Below, one piece after another: positions 45,802 through 48,172 of a stretch of 48,172 bases of DNA. Source of the stretch: Acidithrix ferrooxidans (lineage in GTDB: Bacteria; Actinomycetota; Acidimicrobiia; Acidimicrobiales; Acidimicrobiaceae); the NCBI RefSeq assembly GCF_000949295.1, contig NZ_JXYS01000072.1, positions 1-48,172 on the forward strand, read 5' to 3'. How positions within the stretch are numbered: the stretch's first letter is position 1; every line of letters begins with the position of its first letter. The translations under genes were made by a program, and so were the position numbers. Below the pieces are notes generated by a model. That model saw only the letters and a program-made list of their open reading frames with translations. It did no database searches and was not told where the DNA came from.

Positions 45802-46069
45802 AAGATCTCTCCTGTTTCTACATAATACCGCCTTGGGCGATAACTCCGATTTGAACCAATGGGAGCGCAATCGGTTTCGGTAAGGGAGTGGGAATGATCG
45901 TAGCTATTGTTGCATGGATACTCGAATACTTTTTGCTGTGAGCGTCCATTTGTCGGCACTTTTACCCAGGGGCAGAGGCCAACACGGGCTGAATTGAGCG
46001 ATTTGAGTTCAATCCGGCGATATCACTTTTAGTTATCTGTTCCAATAGGTACCTTTGTGAAGTGGGGTT

Positions 46070-46324
46070 TTAGCTATTTGGATGTGGGCTTCGAGAGATC
46101 TGTCTCTTTGGGTTTTGGGTGGTTAAATCTAGTATGACCACCCCTGATTGATCGAGAAGATTAATTCGAGTTAGCCCCAGGAATTTGAGCTCAGCCATTG
46201 ATCGATAGCGATGAATGAGCCCTTTATCTGTGGTCGAGTTGATTATATAGTAGCGCCCGCTTGGGTGGACGAAGACTTTTGGTATCTTTGCTAGCAGGAC
46301 CGCCCTAGCTCTAGTTTCGGGCAC
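46070..46324 (-). CDS. Possible small protein of unknown function
   Basis: An 84-codon GTG-initiated frame (MPETRARAVLLAKIPKVFVH). Its middle (PSGRYYIINSTTDKG, LKFLGLTRINLLDQSG) looks protein-like with alternating strands, but I recognise no family and the ribosome site is weak. It borders decayed mobile DNA and could be a fragment. Existence uncertain. Confidence 0.3.
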   Translation of the reverse strand: MPETRARAVLLAKIPKVFVHPSGRYYIINSTTDKGLIHRYRSMAELKFLGLTRINLLDQSGVVILDLTTQNPKRQISRSPHPNS

Positions 46325-46570
46325 CGCCCCGTGAAAGCCCAGGTTATGACCATATTGGTGTCAAGATTTGGGCACTACAGTTGAGCAATCACCGTCTTGG
46401 TTCGACCTGAGGTGTCTACTATCCCAAGAATTGAGTAGATATCTTTTTGGGTAGCGGTGAGTGTCAGAATAGTTGGCACATTTGCTCAGTTCCAGATTAA
46501 TGGTTTTCTGGCACCTTGGTGCCGCCAAAATTTAGTTAATTTAGGTTTCCCGTGGATCGACTTACCCGTG

Positions 46571-46625
46571 GTGGTCATTTGATTTAGTTGCCGACGATAA
46601 GTCGGCAACTAAATCAAATGACCAC
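46571..46625. repeat. Perfect 25-bp inverted repeat with 5-base loop
   Basis: 46571-46595 and 46601-46625 are exact reverse complements around GATAA. It has no T-run on either side, so it is not a standard terminator. It lies in decayed DNA between the possible small gene and a recombinase fragment. Confidence 0.95.
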
Positions 46626-46825
46626 ACTTAACTCTGCCAATTCAGACAACTAATTGACGATCTCTCGTTGCTTTTGGCTTAGGAGATCGAAGATGTATAA
46701 CAGAATCGTCGCGCTATCGTCACGTAGCGGGCCAGTGGAGTTCGCAAATAGCTGCCTCCTGTTTGGTTGGATAGACTTCTAGCTCTTTAGCGCCGCCATT
46801 GGGGCTATTGAGTTGTGGAGCATTG

Positions 46826-47207
46826 CTAGTGGTGATGAGCAATGTTCCGTTCGTGCTGATTAGGTTTGTGGACGATCTTTATCTTCCCACACGAAACACA
46901 CGTTGTAGCCAGCTGTCGACGCCGATAATTACCACACACCCCGCCTTCCTGCGACGAGGTCACCTTGTGATTTGTTCGTCCACATCCCACACATGTGGGT
47001 TCGCCAATTGCTATACCTGCCTCTCTCAAAGCCATAACCAGACGTCCCACCAATGGAGGCGCACCGATCGATACTGCGTCAGGATGGGTTGAACGCTCGG
47101 TAGAGTGAAGCGAACATGGCAGGTTTAACAGTCATCTGATTGAGCACTTGGGCAATTGCCAAACGATCGGCTTCACCAACTGTGGCCGCAATGCTCTCAA
47201 GTATCAT
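46826..47207 (-). pseudogene. TnpB-like recombinase remnant with zinc-ribbon
   Basis: Read on the minus strand from ATG 47207: MILESIAATVGEADRLAIAQ and on to YRAFNPS, where a stop occurs; shifting frame near 47085 restores PDAVSIGAPPLVGRLVMAL, REAGIAIGEPTCVGCGRTN and RRRQLATTCVSCGKIKIVHK, ending at a stop at 46826. The CxxC-CxxC arrangement after an AG------P-C--CGR motif is the zinc-ribbon region found in the large site-specific integrase (TnpB-like) of actinobacterial three-gene recombinase transposons. Frameshift and missing catalytic half mark it as dead. Confidence 0.65.
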
Positions 47208-48041
47208 TTCTACCAATTAAAGAGGAATAATAAAGAGATCTTTTTCCAATTCCCTCACATCGAAATGTCAACCCTAGCTAAAAATCAAACTGCCATCGAC
47301 AACTTTCATCTGATCGACTCTACATAGCTCTCCGAGGCCTGTAAGGTGCGAATTCGGCTAGAGCGCCCAACGACTTGCATAGTTTCTCCTCTCCAAGAAA
47401 TGCCCATTGCAGAACCGTATGAAATATCTACTCGTAATGGCCAAAAAGGAGGGCTTTAGCTTAACGCGAGCTGTGGTAAAACATTCAAAAGCGACGGCCC
47501 CCTGTATGCATTGTTCGCGGCAATTAACTTGCATTTCTCAGCGGCCATTGACACCGCAAGCGTCAAGGAAGTTAGCATCGCTTTGTACGGAATATCAACC
47601 CTGTAGAACGAAAACCTTGAACGGACGATGAGGGGCTTCATTCTAAAGATCAAGAAAAGGCTATTGGTGAAGGGCTCAGTAGCTGTCGTTGGAGCTAAGT
47701 GGGGTCTAGCGTTTCCAAGTTGCTGACTTGTGATCACCAACTAAAAGAAATTTTCAACCAGGTAAGTCGATCCACGAGAAATCGAAATTAATTAGATTTA
47801 GGCGACACTGGTGCTAGAAACCACCAATGGAAGAACAGAGCAACGATTTAGCCATTCTCACGCTTACCGTCACCAAAGGTACTATTTATCTCTTCTTGCT
47901 AACTAATTTCCCAGTTGATTGAGATTGCCTGCTTTAAAGTCACTCTTTGTGTTTGATTATGCGGTATAGTTACACATAGAATGTTAGTTTAAATGTTGCA
48001 TAATTGAATCAAACAAGTAAGCACAGGTAAACGCAAGGATA
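47208..48041. other. Decayed or non-coding region
   Basis: About 830 bp. From 47500 to 47710 on the plus strand a frame reads PLYALFAAINLHFSAAID, a stop, then LERTMRGFILKIKKRLLVKG, which looks like a broken gene but matches no family I know. A minus-strand stretch near 47280-47370 reads LTGLGELCRVDQMKVVDGSL. These may be further transposon remnants. No intact gene is visible. Confidence 0.4.
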
Positions 48042-48172
48042 ATGAGATGGGTCACAACTTTTATGTCAAAACTTCCTAAATTGCACAGAAAGCCATTTAG
48101 CGGTTATTCAAATTCAAAGAAGGTATCTTTTGCAAGATCTACTTTCGGTGTCATCTCATTCGTAAGTAGATC
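48042..48172 (+). CDS. Possible gene start running off the window
   Basis: From the ATG at 48042 the plus strand stays open for 43 codons to the window edge (MRWVTTFMSKLPKLHRKPFS...). AAGGAT lies 3-5 bp upstream. A basic start followed by a more hydrophobic stretch (TFGVISFV) could be a signal peptide or membrane segment. No family can be named. Confidence 0.35.
   Translation, partial: MRWVTTFMSKLPKLHRKPFSGYSNSKKVSFARSTFGVISFVSR

Noticed and set aside
1-48172. CRISPR array, toxin-antitoxin or phage-defence cluster
   Set aside because: No regularly spaced direct repeats, no Cas-like proteins and no defence-type gene sets were seen in the window.

Overview
This 48-kb window most likely comes from a low-GC (by eye about 45-48 %) actinobacterium of the class Acidimicrobiia, something like Acidithrix or Ferrimicrobium. 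That placement is inference. It rests on a mycothiol-type maleylpyruvate isomerase/DinB protein at the left edge, actinobacterial families (DUF3054, and a DUF948-like plus DUF6167-like pair), many GTG and TTG starts, and a chromosomal tgt-yajC-secD-secF-relA block. Coding density is moderate. Many gaps of 0.4-2 kb hold inverted repeats or decayed mobile elements.

Layout. 1-3.4 kb: the 5' part of a DinB/MDMPI gene, a 3' fragment of a tRNA-Met gene (probable integration scar), an Smr-domain protein and an M13 metallopeptidase. 4.1-8.8 kb: a complete urease operon on the minus strand, transcribed ureA-ureB-ureC-ureF-ureG-ureD, without ureE or a nickel transporter. 9.5-15.5 kb: a PAP2 phosphatase facing a five-gene branched-chain-amino-acid/amide type (HAAT) ABC transporter. 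The two converge on a cluster of three perfect inverted repeats. 16.2-20.8 kb: a DUF3054 membrane protein, a MoaD/ThiS-like protein paired with an Asp-box (BNR) protein, and a PIF1/RecD-like helicase with an HRDC domain.

20.8-23 kb is a graveyard of mobile DNA: an IS3-family transposase tail with an internal stop, another transposase tail, a group II intron domain V, and the two ends of a three-gene tyrosine-recombinase transposon with its middle missing. A fragment that looks like the missing middle gene of the same transposon type lies near 47 kb.

23-31 kb is the most system-like region. A CitA/DcuS-type sensor kinase and CitB/DcuR-type response regulator are divergent from a second complete HAAT transporter (two permeases, two ATPases, a lipoprotein binding protein, then a strong terminator). 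The divergent promoter region carries repeated GGGATWWAT-like boxes, a dyad and a candidate structured leader. The simplest reading is a ligand-sensing circuit controlling uptake of a small amide, amino acid or carboxylate.

31.7-45.9 kb: a GH15 glucoamylase/trehalase-like enzyme; then housekeeping genes for tRNA queuosine modification (tgt), Sec translocase accessories (yajC, secD, secF) and the stringent response (relA/spoT); then two glycosyltransferases, one with a large unrecognised N-terminal region, and two small membrane proteins of the kind usually found upstream of alaS. The right end is mostly decayed DNA with a perfect 25-bp hairpin and a recombinase fragment. A possible new gene runs off the window edge.
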